Assembly: GCF_020831365.1 (NCBI RefSeq)
Contig: NZ_JAJHPV010000013.1
Location: 1,093,748-1,157,747, forward strand
DNA length: 64,000 bases
From: Massilia agrisoli
GTDB lineage: Bacteria > Pseudomonadota > Gammaproteobacteria > Burkholderiales > Burkholderiaceae_D
Reading direction: 5' to 3'
The notes under the pieces are model-generated. The model did no database searches and was not told where the DNA came from. It saw nothing but the letters and a program-made list of their open reading frames with translations. Below, piece by piece: positions 1-7,950 of this stretch. Positions within the stretch are counted from its first letter, which is position 1; each line of letters starts with the position of its first letter. The position numbers were made by a program, and so were the translations under genes.

Positions 1-390
1 GACCAGGAACACCATGGTCGAATAGTAAGGCGCAGCGTTGTTAGGGAACTTCTTGGCCCAGTCCTTGGCGACCAGGCCGCGATCGGCCAGCATGTCGATG
101 TCGTTGGCCTGGTTCATCGTGACGACCGACGCTTCCAGGCCGTCGGCGACCGAGCGGGCCTGCTTGCTGGAGCCGCCATGCGACTGCTTGATGCTGACGT
201 CTTCACCCGTGGTCTTCTTGTACTCGGCGATGAAAGCCGGGTTGATTTCCTTGTACAGCTCACGGGCGACATCATACGAAACATTCAACAGCTCGACTTC
301 AGCGGCACTGGCGCTGAACGGGAGGGCCAGGGCGGAGAGCGCGAGGGCGAGGATTCCGCGGCGGACGTGTGCGTTGTTTTTGGTATGCAT
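1..390 (-). CDS. sbp: Sulfate ABC transporter substrate-binding protein (N-terminal part)
   Basis: Only the first 130 codons are present; the gene runs off the left edge. The protein opens with a basic n-region, a hydrophobic core and an ASA-A cleavage site near residue 29, so it should be exported to the periplasm. The mature part (VELLNVSYDVARELY, then SIKQSHGGSSKQARSV and VVTMNQANDIDML) is typical of the Sbp/CysP sulfate- and thiosulfate-binding family, which hands sulfate to CysTWA for cysteine synthesis. The start at 390 is the only ATG that includes the whole signal peptide. Sbp and CysP cannot be separated on this fragment, and the permease genes would lie outside the window. Confidence 0.85.
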   Translation of the reverse strand, partial: MHTKNNAHVRRGILALALSALALPFSASAAEVELLNVSYDVARELYKEINPAFIAEYKKTTGEDVSIKQSHGGSSKQARSVADGLEASVVTMNQANDIDMLADRGLVAKDWAKKFPNNAAPYYSTMVFLV

Positions 391-615
391 GATTACAATG
401 TGCCTCTATTGTGGAAACAGAACTGCATAGTCTAAAATTCGCAGCGAAAACGGAAGTATTCTTTCGTCATATGCTTAGATGGCAGAGCGTGGACTGGTGC
501 TATGCCTACCGGCTGGTCGCTTCATCGCAACGCTTTGGCGCGGGTTTCAATGTATAGTCGCGCCTATGCGGTTTGAATGGCGGCAATGTATTTTGCCCGG
601 GATTACTTTTTTTGA

Positions 616-1152
616 ATGCATATGGGTATTGAGATTCGCACTGCTGTACCGGATGACGCCACTGCCGTGTGTGCGGTCCTGCGCCGGTCGATTACCGAAT
701 GCTGCGCGGACGACCACCAGCATTGTCCTGCCATCCTGGCTTCGTGGCTGGGCAACAAGACGCCCGAGACCGTTGCCACCTGGTTCACCACGCCAAGCAA
801 CTTCACCCTGGTCGCCCTCAGCGAAGGCGAGGTGGTCGGCGTTGCCTTGCTGACCCAGGCCGGAAAAATCTCCCTCTGTTACGTATTGCCCGAGGTGATG
901 CACCGCGGCGTCGGCAAAGCCTTGCTGTGCGGGCTGGAAGAGCAGGCCCGTAGCTGGGGCATCAGCGTCGTCAAGCTGAAGAGCACGGTCAGCGCGCGCG
1001 ACTTTTACGCGCGCAATGGCTACATTAACGGCGGCAAGGAAATGTCCTGCTTCGGTATCGAATGCGATTTCTTCTGGAAGAACCTGAACGAACCCGTTAC
1101 CGACACATCCGACGGCGCGCGCAAGCGCTTCTGTGGCTGTAACGCCCAATAA
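616..1152 (+). CDS. GNAT family N-acetyltransferase
   Basis: A 178-residue single-domain acetyltransferase. Beta-strand IEIRTAVPDDATAV starts the fold. The acetyl-CoA-binding motif A is visible around residues 95-110 (LPEVMHRGVGKALLCGL, with the R-G-V-G-K pyrophosphate loop), followed by a VKLKSTVSARDFYARNGY segment typical of motif B. The substrate cannot be predicted. No strong Shine-Dalgarno is seen; ATG 622, two codons downstream, is an equally possible start. It is transcribed away from the sulfate-binding gene and lies 20 bp before the Tat-exported protein, so the two could be cotranscribed. Confidence 0.8.
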   Translation: MHMGIEIRTAVPDDATAVCAVLRRSITECCADDHQHCPAILASWLGNKTPETVATWFTTPSNFTLVALSEGEVVGVALLTQAGKISLCYVLPEVMHRGVGKALLCGLEEQARSWGISVVKLKSTVSARDFYARNGYINGGKEMSCFGIECDFFWKNLNEPVTDTSDGARKRFCGCNAQ

Positions 1153-1172
1153 AACGAATACTAATAATACCA

Positions 1173-1808
1173 ATGCTCACACGCAGAGACTTCCTTCATC
1201 GCGGCCTCGCGGCTGCCGGCGCCCTGGCGGCGCCCCTGGTCGGCGCGGCTGGCGCCAAGGCGGCGACGCCGGCGACCGATATCGCGCCGCCTCCCGACCT
1301 GTTCGACGCCCAGGCGCTTGACATCGATTTCTGGCTGCGCCCGCGGGTGTTGAACGTGACCCGCCCGGCCAGCGGCGAAAAAGCCAAATTGCTGTACTGG
1401 AAAGACGGCGAGATCATCGATGCGGCCTATCAGGAGCTGTGCCACCTGATGCGCGACGTGAACGGCAAGGAAACCGCGCCGATCGATCCCAAGCTGTTTG
1501 AAACGCTGTGGGGTGCGCAGGCCTTTATCGAGCGCTACGGCATGTTCCAGCCGCTCGAGATCCTGTCCGGCTACCGCACTGCCAAGTCGAATGCGCGCCT
1601 GATCGAGCAGGGCATCCCGGCCGCGCGCCAGTCGCTGCACATGCACGGCAAGGCGGCTGACGTGCGCATCGCCAGCCTGAACCCGGAAGTGCTGGGCGAG
1701 CTGGTGCGTAGCTTCCGCCAGGGCGGCGTCGGGTTCTACTACCGGTCGAGCGCCAGTGGCGGCTGGATCCATGCCGATACCGGCGTCAAGCGAAGCTGGA
1801 AGGGCTAA
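1173..1808 (+). CDS. Tat-exported DUF882/YcbK-like (peptidase M15-type) protein
   Basis: 211 residues. The N-terminus MLTRRDFLHRGLAAAGALAAP carries a twin-arginine signal (TRRDFL) and a hydrophobic stretch, so the folded protein is probably exported by Tat. Residues 110-210 resemble the DUF882/YcbK family, related to M15 D-Ala-D-Ala carboxypeptidases: LEILSGYRTAKSNARL, then SLHMHGKAADVRI with the H-x3-K-A-x-D metal-ligand signature, and a C-terminal WIHADTG histidine. A role in peptidoglycan trimming is inferred from the family; activity is not established for most members. The length is normal for YcbK-like proteins. Confidence 0.85.
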   Translation: MLTRRDFLHRGLAAAGALAAPLVGAAGAKAATPATDIAPPPDLFDAQALDIDFWLRPRVLNVTRPASGEKAKLLYWKDGEIIDAAYQELCHLMRDVNGKETAPIDPKLFETLWGAQAFIERYGMFQPLEILSGYRTAKSNARLIEQGIPAARQSLHMHGKAADVRIASLNPEVLGELVRSFRQGGVGFYYRSSASGGWIHADTGVKRSWKG

Positions 1809-1891
1809 GCGCCGATTGTCGAAACCTTGTGCCCTTGTTTGCTGTCGTAGCAGTAGGCCACCGCGTGGGTGGCTACCAACAGGAGGCAACA

Positions 1892-2197
1892 ATGGCAACG
1901 ATGAACGCACCAACCATGGAGCGCCGCCATATCCCCGAGCGGCGCAGCACGGCGGCTGCAGCGCGCGGCAGCACCATGAACGCGCTGGACTGGGCCGCAA
2001 CCATCCTGATGATTGTCGGCGGTCTGAACTGGGGGCTGGTCGGCGCTTTCGACTACAACCTTGTGGCAGCACTGTTTGGCGACCAGACACCGCTGACGCG
2101 CCTGGTCTATGCCCTGGTCGGGGTGGCGGCGCTGTACGGCATCTACATGGCAGCCAAGATCGCCGCCAGGCGGCCCCTGCCCAGCAGTAGCGCCTGA
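1892..2197 (+). CDS. DUF378-like small membrane protein
   Basis: The start at 1892 is chosen because a good AGGAGG sits at 1881-1886; an in-frame ATG at 1829 lacks one. The 101-residue product has a basic N-terminal tail (about 30 residues) and then two transmembrane helices: ALDWAATILMIVGGLNWGLV and LVYALVGVAALYGIYMAAK. The LNWGLVGAFDYNLVAALFG segment is characteristic of DUF378, a two-helix membrane family of unknown function. It stands alone between the M15-like gene and a convergent small gene. Confidence 0.8.
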   Translation: MATMNAPTMERRHIPERRSTAAAARGSTMNALDWAATILMIVGGLNWGLVGAFDYNLVAALFGDQTPLTRLVYALVGVAALYGIYMAAKIAARRPLPSSSA

Positions 2198-2251
2198 CCG
2201 GGCGCAGGGGCATGGGCGCGGCAGCCAGAGCGCGCCCATGCCGCCCGGCCC

Positions 2252-2470
2252 TCACTCGTACGAGTAAGGCTTGACCGCCACGCTGTCGCGCCGCTCCTTG
2301 TCGCGCTCGGCGATGTCTTGCTTGTGGTCCCACCAGATGTACCAGCCGCGCATCTGGTCTTCCTCGACGCCAGGGTGCCGGGCGAGATAGTTGTCCAGGA
2401 ACTGCTCGAATTCGGAGACGTACTCGCCGGGGCCGGTGAGATGGCGTCGTTTGTGCGTGTGGGTTTGCAT
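2252..2470 (-). CDS. Small DUF3460-like protein
   Basis: 72 residues, started at 2470 because GGAGGATGCC lies immediately upstream. The sequence YVSEFEQFLDNYLARHPGVE followed by a W-rich segment (RGWYIWWDHKQD) and a final KPYSYE fits the small Burkholderiales family DUF3460, whose members share an S-E-x-x-x-F-L start, a W-D-K centre and a P-Y-x-Y end. The function is unknown. No signal peptide or membrane segment is present, so it is probably cytoplasmic. Family assignment is from memory of the motif pattern. Confidence 0.75.
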   Translation of the reverse strand: MQTHTHKRRHLTGPGEYVSEFEQFLDNYLARHPGVEEDQMRGWYIWWDHKQDIAERDKERRDSVAVKPYSYE

Positions 2471-2586
2471 GGCATCCTCCTTTCCATCCCTGGATTCGAC
2501 TGGCGGAAAGGTCAGCAAGTTCGGCATATACGGCAACGGTGAAATGCCGTAGCATACGGGCCGTTGTTGTTTATTTTCAGGATGCA

Positions 2587-3018
2587 ATGAAGCCAGACCC
2601 ACAGACCGCCCCGCCCGACGCCGAGGCCAAGCCGCGTTTTCGTCCGCGCCCGTGGGTTCACCTGGAAACGCCGCAGGATGTCGAGCTCTGGATCGAGGAG
2701 CATAACCAGAGCCTGCAAGAAAACATCGGCCCGCAGGAAACCGGCTACGGCGTGTGCTTCACCCTGGCCGAAGGCGGCAACATCTACATGCACACGGGCG
2801 CCGACGCCATCATCCTCGACGTCGACCAGGATGCGCGCTGGGTCGCGCCGCTGATCGTCGCCGCCACCCGTACCGACGAACCGCAGTCCCAGCTCTGGGT
2901 GCTGCCGGACGACAAACTGGTCCAGCTGATCATTGGCCTGTCCTGCCTGGTCGCCAGCACGACCCTGGTGGTCGGCCATTATTTTGGCTCGCGCAACCGC
3001 AAGATGGGCTTCGCCTGA
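2587..3018 (+). CDS. Hypothetical protein with C-terminal hydrophobic segment
   Basis: 143 residues from ATG 2587. I do not recognise a family. The N-terminal 25 residues are proline- and charge-rich. The centre has alternating strands (ETGYGVCFTLAEGGNIYMH, ADAIILDVDQDARWVAPLIV). Residues 118-138 (LVQLIIGLSCLVASTTLVVG) are hydrophobic enough for one membrane helix followed by a basic tail (GSRNRKMG), suggesting a C-tail-anchored inner-membrane protein with its bulk in the cytoplasm. An in-frame ATG at 2539 is upstream, but the initiation context is weak for both. It is divergent from the preceding small gene. Confidence 0.6.
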   Translation: MKPDPQTAPPDAEAKPRFRPRPWVHLETPQDVELWIEEHNQSLQENIGPQETGYGVCFTLAEGGNIYMHTGADAIILDVDQDARWVAPLIVAATRTDEPQSQLWVLPDDKLVQLIIGLSCLVASTTLVVGHYFGSRNRKMGFA

Positions 3019-3094
3019 TCATTGCTTCTGTGCACATGAACGTTTTTTCGGTTATAAAGCCAAACTCAGCAATTGATTAGACAATGGTGAACCC

Positions 3095-3892
3095 ATGATC
3101 CCGACCCGCCGCCGCGCACTGCTCCTTCCCGCCATCCTGATTGCTGCCACGCTGGCGCTGCCGGCCCATGCCGCCGACTTGCTCGACACGGTCAAGGCGC
3201 GTGGCACCCTGCGCATCGCGATGGAGGGCACTTATCCGCCGTTTAATTTCAAGGACCCAAAGACGGGGCAGCTGGCCGGCTACGACGTCGATGTGGCCAG
3301 GCTGGTCGCGTCCAGGATGGGCCTGAAGCCTGAGTTCATCACCACCGAATGGAGCGCGATCCTCGCCGGGCTTGGCGCCGGTAAATACGACGCCATCGTC
3401 AGCCAGGTTGGCCTGACCGCCAAGCGCCAGGAAGTATTCGATTTTTCGGAGCCGTACACCTATTCCAACCCGCAGCTCATCGTCCGCAAGAACGACAAGG
3501 CCAATTACGCCAGCCTCGCCGACCTGAAAGGCAAGAAGCTTGGCGTGGGGCAGGGCAGCGTTTACGAACAGCAGGCCAAGGCCGTGCCTGGCATCGAGGT
3601 CAAGAGCTATCCGGCCGCGCCGGAGAACCTGCAAGACCTCGCGGTGGGCCGCATCGACGCGGCGCTCAACGACAGCCTGATGGTGGCCTATTTGCTGAGC
3701 AACTCAAAGCTGCCGATCAAGGCCGGCGCGCGGGTGGGCCAGGCCGAACGCATGGCCATTCCATTCAAAAAAGGTAACCCGCAGTTCAAGGCGGCAGTCA
3801 ACAAGGCATTGCAGGAGGCGACGGCCGACGGCAGCCTGAAGCAGGTTTCGATGAAGTGGTTTGGCAGCGACGTGTCGCGCCCGGCGAAATAA
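3095..3892 (+). CDS. Cystine-type amino acid ABC transporter, periplasmic binding protein
   Basis: 265 residues. A signal peptide with AHA-A cleavage near residue 27 precedes a PF00497-type (SBP_bac_3) domain. The segment GTLRIAMEGTYPPFNFKD, then GQLAGYDVDVARLVA, then EWSAILAGLGAGKYDAIVSQVGLT and a C-terminal MKWFGSDV closely resemble the cystine-binding FliY/TcyA group. The permease gene begins 4 bp after the stop, so the two are an operon. The ATPase gene expected in such systems is not next; a GGDEF-EAL gene follows instead. The substrate (cystine or another polar amino acid) is inferred from resemblance only. Confidence 0.85.
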   Translation: MIPTRRRALLLPAILIAATLALPAHAADLLDTVKARGTLRIAMEGTYPPFNFKDPKTGQLAGYDVDVARLVASRMGLKPEFITTEWSAILAGLGAGKYDAIVSQVGLTAKRQEVFDFSEPYTYSNPQLIVRKNDKANYASLADLKGKKLGVGQGSVYEQQAKAVPGIEVKSYPAAPENLQDLAVGRIDAALNDSLMVAYLLSNSKLPIKAGARVGQAERMAIPFKKGNPQFKAAVNKALQEATADGSLKQVSMKWFGSDVSRPAK

Positions 3893-3895
3893 ACC

Positions 3896-4552
3896 GTGAC
3901 GGAATTGTTCGAGCTGCTGCGCGAAGCCGCGCCCGTGATGCTGGCGGGCGCCGGCTACACGCTGGTGTTCGCGATGGCGGCGATGATCGGCGGCCTGGCA
4001 ATCGGCTTCCCCGTTGCCGTGATACGCATGTCGTCGCTGGCCTTGGTGCGCTGGCCGGCCTCGCTGTACGTCAGCATGATGCGCGGCACGCCGCTGCTGG
4101 TGCAGATCTTCGTCATTTACTACGGCCTGCCGAGCGTGGGCATCGAGTTCGACCCGGTGACCGCGGGCGTGCTGGCGCTGTCGCTCAATTCCGGCGCTTA
4201 TCTGTCGGAAAGCTTGCGCGGCGCGATACAGAGCATCAGCCAGGGCCAGTGGCGCGCCAGCTTCAGCCTCGGGCTCGGCTACTGGCAGACCCTGCACCAC
4301 ATCGTGATGCCGCAGGCCTTGCGGGTGGCGGTGCCATCGATGAGCAATACCTTGATCAGCCTGATCAAGGATACCTCCCTGGTCTCCGTCATCACCGTGT
4401 CCGAGCTGATGCTTGCCACCAAGGAAGTTATCGCCACGACCTTCCAGCCGCTGCCGCTCTATATGGCCGCAGCCGGTATTTACTGGTGCCTGAGCCTGGC
4501 GTTCGAAGCACTGCAGCGGCGTGCCGAGCGCCGCCTCAACCGCGCACATTAA
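3896..4552 (+). CDS. Polar amino acid/cystine ABC transporter permease
   Basis: 218 residues, GTG start 3 bases after the stop of the binding protein, consistent with translational coupling. Several membrane helices are visible (VMLAGAGYTLVFAMAAMIGG; ITVSELMLATKEVI region). The HisM-type motif is intact: SMMRGTPLLVQIFVIYYGLP, SGAYLSESLRGAIQSI and a QALRVAVPSMSNTLISLIKD segment that forms the EAA loop contacting the ATPase. It is a single-permease system like TcyB/TcyL. The partner ATPase must be encoded elsewhere or shared. Confidence 0.85.
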   Translation: MTELFELLREAAPVMLAGAGYTLVFAMAAMIGGLAIGFPVAVIRMSSLALVRWPASLYVSMMRGTPLLVQIFVIYYGLPSVGIEFDPVTAGVLALSLNSGAYLSESLRGAIQSISQGQWRASFSLGLGYWQTLHHIVMPQALRVAVPSMSNTLISLIKDTSLVSVITVSELMLATKEVIATTFQPLPLYMAAAGIYWCLSLAFEALQRRAERRLNRAH

Positions 4553-4662
4553 TTGCCAAAACCTACAAGCTGTATCAATGAGCGCGTGCTCGACAGGTTG
4601 CGCGCGCGCATGCTAGTCTAACCTTTGCAGCAACACCGCTTGATGTGGCCATGCGAGGTGAG

Positions 4663-6915
4663 ATGGATAACGACAACGATTCCGCGACCGAGGCAAGCGA
4701 CCGGTCCCCTGATGTCCGCGGCGAACGCGCGCCGGTCCGCAGCACGGACCGCTCCTTCGCCGCCGCGCCGTACGCCGCGCGCGCCGGCATGCTGTTCGTG
4801 GACCCCGACCCGCACTATCCCCTCGAGCCGGTGGTCGACGTCAGCGGCGTGACAGTCGACCGCCTGCGCTATGAAGAAGAGCAGGGCTACTACAACGAGC
4901 TTTACCTGCTGGCCCCCGTCGGCTACTTTGTCGTCGCCTTCGACCAGACGATTTTGCAGGCCAACCTGGTGGGCGCAGAAATGCTCGGGATCGCGCGCGC
5001 CAATCCCCGCGAGCACCGGCTGCGCACCTTCGTCAGCCCCGCCTACCTGTCCGACTTCGACCACTTCTTCAGCAGCGCCATCAACAGCAGCACCCCGATC
5101 CAGTGCCGGCTCCAGCTCGGCCACGGCGCGGGCGAGCTGGTACAGGTCACGCTGCTGGCCAGCGCGGACGGCAGCGGCCAGGCCTGCCGGGTGGTGGTGG
5201 AACGCGCGGAAGGCAAGCTGGCCGCCCTCGAACGCAGCGAGGAGCGTTTCCGCCGCATCGTGCACAGCGCGGAAGAAGGCATCTGGGAGATCGACGCGGA
5301 ATCGGTCACCACCTTCGTCAATCCCAAGATGGCCGCCATGCTCGGCTATTCCATCGAGGAGATGCTGGACCTGCCGCTGGTCGACTTCATGGATGCCGAA
5401 GGGCGCAAGATCCTTGAACGGAACATCGCGCGGCGCCAGCAGGGCATCGCGGAACGCCATGAGTTCAAGTTTTTGCGCAAGGACGGGCATGACGTCTGGA
5501 CCACGATGGCCACCAACCCGATCTTCGACGCCAGCGGCGTCTACCTCGGTGCGCTGGCGCTGGTCACCGACATCACCGACCGCAAGGCCTCCACCGAATT
5601 GATCTGGCAGCAGGCGAACTTCGACCAGCTGACCGGCCTGCCGAACCGGCACATGTTCATGGACCGGCTAAGCCAGGAAACGCGCAAGGCCGACCGCAAC
5701 GCCGCCTTCCTGGCGCTGCTGTTCATCGACCTCGACCACTTCAAGGAAGTCAACGACCACTACGGCCACGCGGTTGGCGACACGGTGCTGGTGGAGGCGG
5801 CGCGCCGCATCGCAGCCTGCGTGCGCTCGACCGACACGCTGGCGCGGCTGGGCGGCGACGAGTTCACGGTGATCCTGGCCGGGCTTGACCATGTGGGCAG
5901 CGTCGAGCGGATTGCGCAGGCGATGATCGCGGCGCTGTCACAGGCCTTCGAGTTCGGCGGGCAGCGCATCTTCATCTCGGCCAGTATCGGCATCGCGCTG
6001 TACCCGCCGGACGCGCGCGACCTCGACGAACTGGTGGCGCGCGCCGACCAGGCGATGTACTCGTCCAAGAACGGCGGCCGCAACCGCTTCAGCTACTTCA
6101 CGCCGGACCTGCAAGAGGCGGCCAGGGCACGCCAGAACATGGGCGCCGACATGCGCGCCGCGATCAAGGCGCAGCAGTTCGAGATTGTGTACCAGCCGAT
6201 CATCTCGCTCCATTCAGGCGCGGTGTACAAGGCCGAAGCGCTGCTGCGCTGGCGCCACCCGACGCGCGGGCTGCTCGGGCCGGCGGAGTTCATCCCGTTC
6301 GCCGAATCGAATGGCCTGATCGTCGAAATTGGCGACTGGGTCTTCCGCGAGGCGGCGCGCCAGGCGCACGCGTGGCAGGCCACTATCGACCCGTCGTTCC
6401 AGGTCAGTGTCAACAAGTCGCCGGTGCAGTTCCGCCGCGACGCCGACATGTATGAAGGCTGGTTTGCCTACCTCGAAGAGCTGGGGCTGCCGCGCCAGAG
6501 CATCGTCATCGAGATCACCGAGAGCATCCTGATGCAGGGCGCCGACCAGGTGCTGGAGCGGCTCAAGCACTACCGCGCGATGGGGCTGCAGGTGGCGCTG
6601 GACGATTTCGGGACCGGGTATTCATCCCTGTCGCACCTGAAGCGCTTCGATATCGACTATGTGAAGATCGACCAGTCGTTTGTATCGCAGCTCGAGACAG
6701 ACCAGGGCGACCTGGCGCTGTGCGAGGCGATCATCGTGATGGCGCACAAGCTGGGGCTGAAGGTGGTTGCAGAGGGCGTGGAAACGCAGGGGCAGCGGCA
6801 GCTGCTGCTCGATGCGGGATGCGATTACGCGCAGGGATATGTGTTTGCGCACCCGATGCCGGCTGCGGAGTTCGAGGTGATGGCGCGGGAGTCGATTAAA
6901 AAAATCGGCGGATGA
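4663..6915 (+). CDS. PAS-PAS-GGDEF-EAL cyclic-di-GMP enzyme
   Basis: About 750 residues, soluble, no membrane helix. After a disordered N-terminus come a PAS domain (about 80-190), a second PAS with PAC (about 195-310), GGDEF (about 320-475) and EAL (about 490-745). The cyclase motif GGDEF is exact and an inhibitory I-site R-S-T-D lies five residues before it. The phosphodiesterase side is also intact (EALLRW, EITES, DDFGTGYSSL, KIDQSF, AEGVET), so both making and degrading c-di-GMP are possible. Start 4663 is preferred because GAGGTGAG precedes it; in-frame ATG 4651 and GTG 4645 are alternatives. The final codons and TGA lie inside a REP element. Confidence 0.9.
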   Translation: MDNDNDSATEASDRSPDVRGERAPVRSTDRSFAAAPYAARAGMLFVDPDPHYPLEPVVDVSGVTVDRLRYEEEQGYYNELYLLAPVGYFVVAFDQTILQANLVGAEMLGIARANPREHRLRTFVSPAYLSDFDHFFSSAINSSTPIQCRLQLGHGAGELVQVTLLASADGSGQACRVVVERAEGKLAALERSEERFRRIVHSAEEGIWEIDAESVTTFVNPKMAAMLGYSIEEMLDLPLVDFMDAEGRKILERNIARRQQGIAERHEFKFLRKDGHDVWTTMATNPIFDASGVYLGALALVTDITDRKASTELIWQQANFDQLTGLPNRHMFMDRLSQETRKADRNAAFLALLFIDLDHFKEVNDHYGHAVGDTVLVEAARRIAACVRSTDTLARLGGDEFTVILAGLDHVGSVERIAQAMIAALSQAFEFGGQRIFISASIGIALYPPDARDLDELVARADQAMYSSKNGGRNRFSYFTPDLQEAARARQNMGADMRAAIKAQQFEIVYQPIISLHSGAVYKAEALLRWRHPTRGLLGPAEFIPFAESNGLIVEIGDWVFREAARQAHAWQATIDPSFQVSVNKSPVQFRRDADMYEGWFAYLEELGLPRQSIVIEITESILMQGADQVLERLKHYRAMGLQVALDDFGTGYSSLSHLKRFDIDYVKIDQSFVSQLETDQGDLALCEAIIVMAHKLGLKVVAEGVETQGQRQLLLDAGCDYAQGYVFAHPMPAAEFEVMARESIKKIGG

Positions 6916-6987
6916 CGCTGCGCTCTTCCGCCCTACGACGTCAGCGCGGGTTGGTAGGGCGGAAGAGGGCGTAGCCCGTCATCCGCC
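6907..6987. repeat. REP-type palindromic pair (REPIN-like)
   Basis: Two inverted arms. The left arm (6907-6936) begins GGCGGATGACGCTGCGCTCT and ends CCGCCCTAC; the right arm (6954-6987) begins GTAGGGCGGAAGAGGGCGTA and ends GTCATCCGCC. The spacer is 17 bp. The left arm overlaps the stop codon of the GGDEF-EAL gene, and the pair sits in the convergent gap before the esterase gene, where it may also end transcription. The same GGCGGATGACGC sequence recurs at 10987 and at 63235 beside a RAYT gene. Confidence 0.8.
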
Positions 6988-6998
6988 GCATGCGCGCA

Positions 6999-7940
6999 CT
7001 ACTGTTTCGTCACAATTCCCAACCCAACGAGGAAGCTGCGGACCTTCTCGTACGCGCCCACTTGCTGCTCGGCGCTAAACCCGCCGTGCCCGCCGCCCTT
7101 GATCGTCACGAGTTCGTTCTTCACTCCCGCCTTATCGAGCGCCTTGTGCAAGCGCGTGGCATGCGCATACGGGACCATCGGATCAGCATCGCCATGAACG
7201 GTCAGCACCGCAGGGCTCCCCGGGCGCACATGCGTCAAAGGCGAAATCTGCGCCGCCAGCGCCATTCGCCCCGGCATGCTGCCAAACCAAGCCACCGCGT
7301 ACGAACGGATATTCTGGCCTTGCAGCATGTCCGCCACATCCGTAATGCCATACCAGTTCACCACGGCAGCCACTTTGGGCGCAGCATTGACATACGGACC
7401 GCTCCACGCCGGCTCGTTCGCCGCGCACTGGTTTGTCATTTCCGAATCGGGCGCGATTAACGCTGTTGTCAACGCCAGGTGGCCGCCCGCTGAATTCCCT
7501 GTCACGACCACTTTGCCGAGATCGAAGTTGTAACGCTTGGCATTTCGCCCTACCCACTGCAGCACGCACAGGGCATCTTCAACCGCAGCCGGCGCCAGTG
7601 CAGTCCTGGCCAGCCGGTATTCGATGTTAACGACGGCAAAACCCATCTGCATGTAAGGCAGGGCAGTCAGGGACGCGCCTTCGCGCGATCCGAACACCCA
7701 GCCGCCGCCGTGGATGTTAATTACCACCGGCAGCGCGGGAGCCGGCCTGGCCGAAGGCATGTACAGATCCAGCTTCAGGTCACGCCCGCTGGCGCTTGCA
7801 TAGGTCTGGCCGGCATGCACGTCCCAGCCGTGGTCGAGGAGGATTGCGGCGCGCCAGCCGTCGTCGGCCGCCTGGACCGGGACGGCGCACACGCAGATAA
7901 TCAGCGTCGGCAACAAGCGGCGCGCAAAGAACTTCGCCAT
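6999..7940 (-). CDS. Secreted alpha/beta-hydrolase (BD-FAE/HSL-type esterase)
   Basis: 313 residues with a signal peptide (AxA cleavage near residue 24, PVQAA-D), so probably periplasmic or secreted. The oxyanion-hole motif INIHGGGWVFG, nucleophile elbow TGNSAGGH, acid HGDADPMVPY and a final GGGHGGF histidine make a complete catalytic triad. This pattern matches the feruloyl-esterase-like/hormone-sensitive-lipase group acting on short-chain esters; the natural substrate is unknown. The stop lies 12 bp from the REP pair. The 10-bp gap to the upstream ETF-QO gene on the same strand suggests cotranscription. Confidence 0.85.
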   Translation of the reverse strand: MAKFFARRLLPTLIICVCAVPVQAADDGWRAAILLDHGWDVHAGQTYASASGRDLKLDLYMPSARPAPALPVVINIHGGGWVFGSREGASLTALPYMQMGFAVVNIEYRLARTALAPAAVEDALCVLQWVGRNAKRYNFDLGKVVVTGNSAGGHLALTTALIAPDSEMTNQCAANEPAWSGPYVNAAPKVAAVVNWYGITDVADMLQGQNIRSYAVAWFGSMPGRMALAAQISPLTHVRPGSPAVLTVHGDADPMVPYAHATRLHKALDKAGVKNELVTIKGGGHGGFSAEQQVGAYEKVRSFLVGLGIVTKQ

Positions 7941-7950
7941 CGCCGCCCGC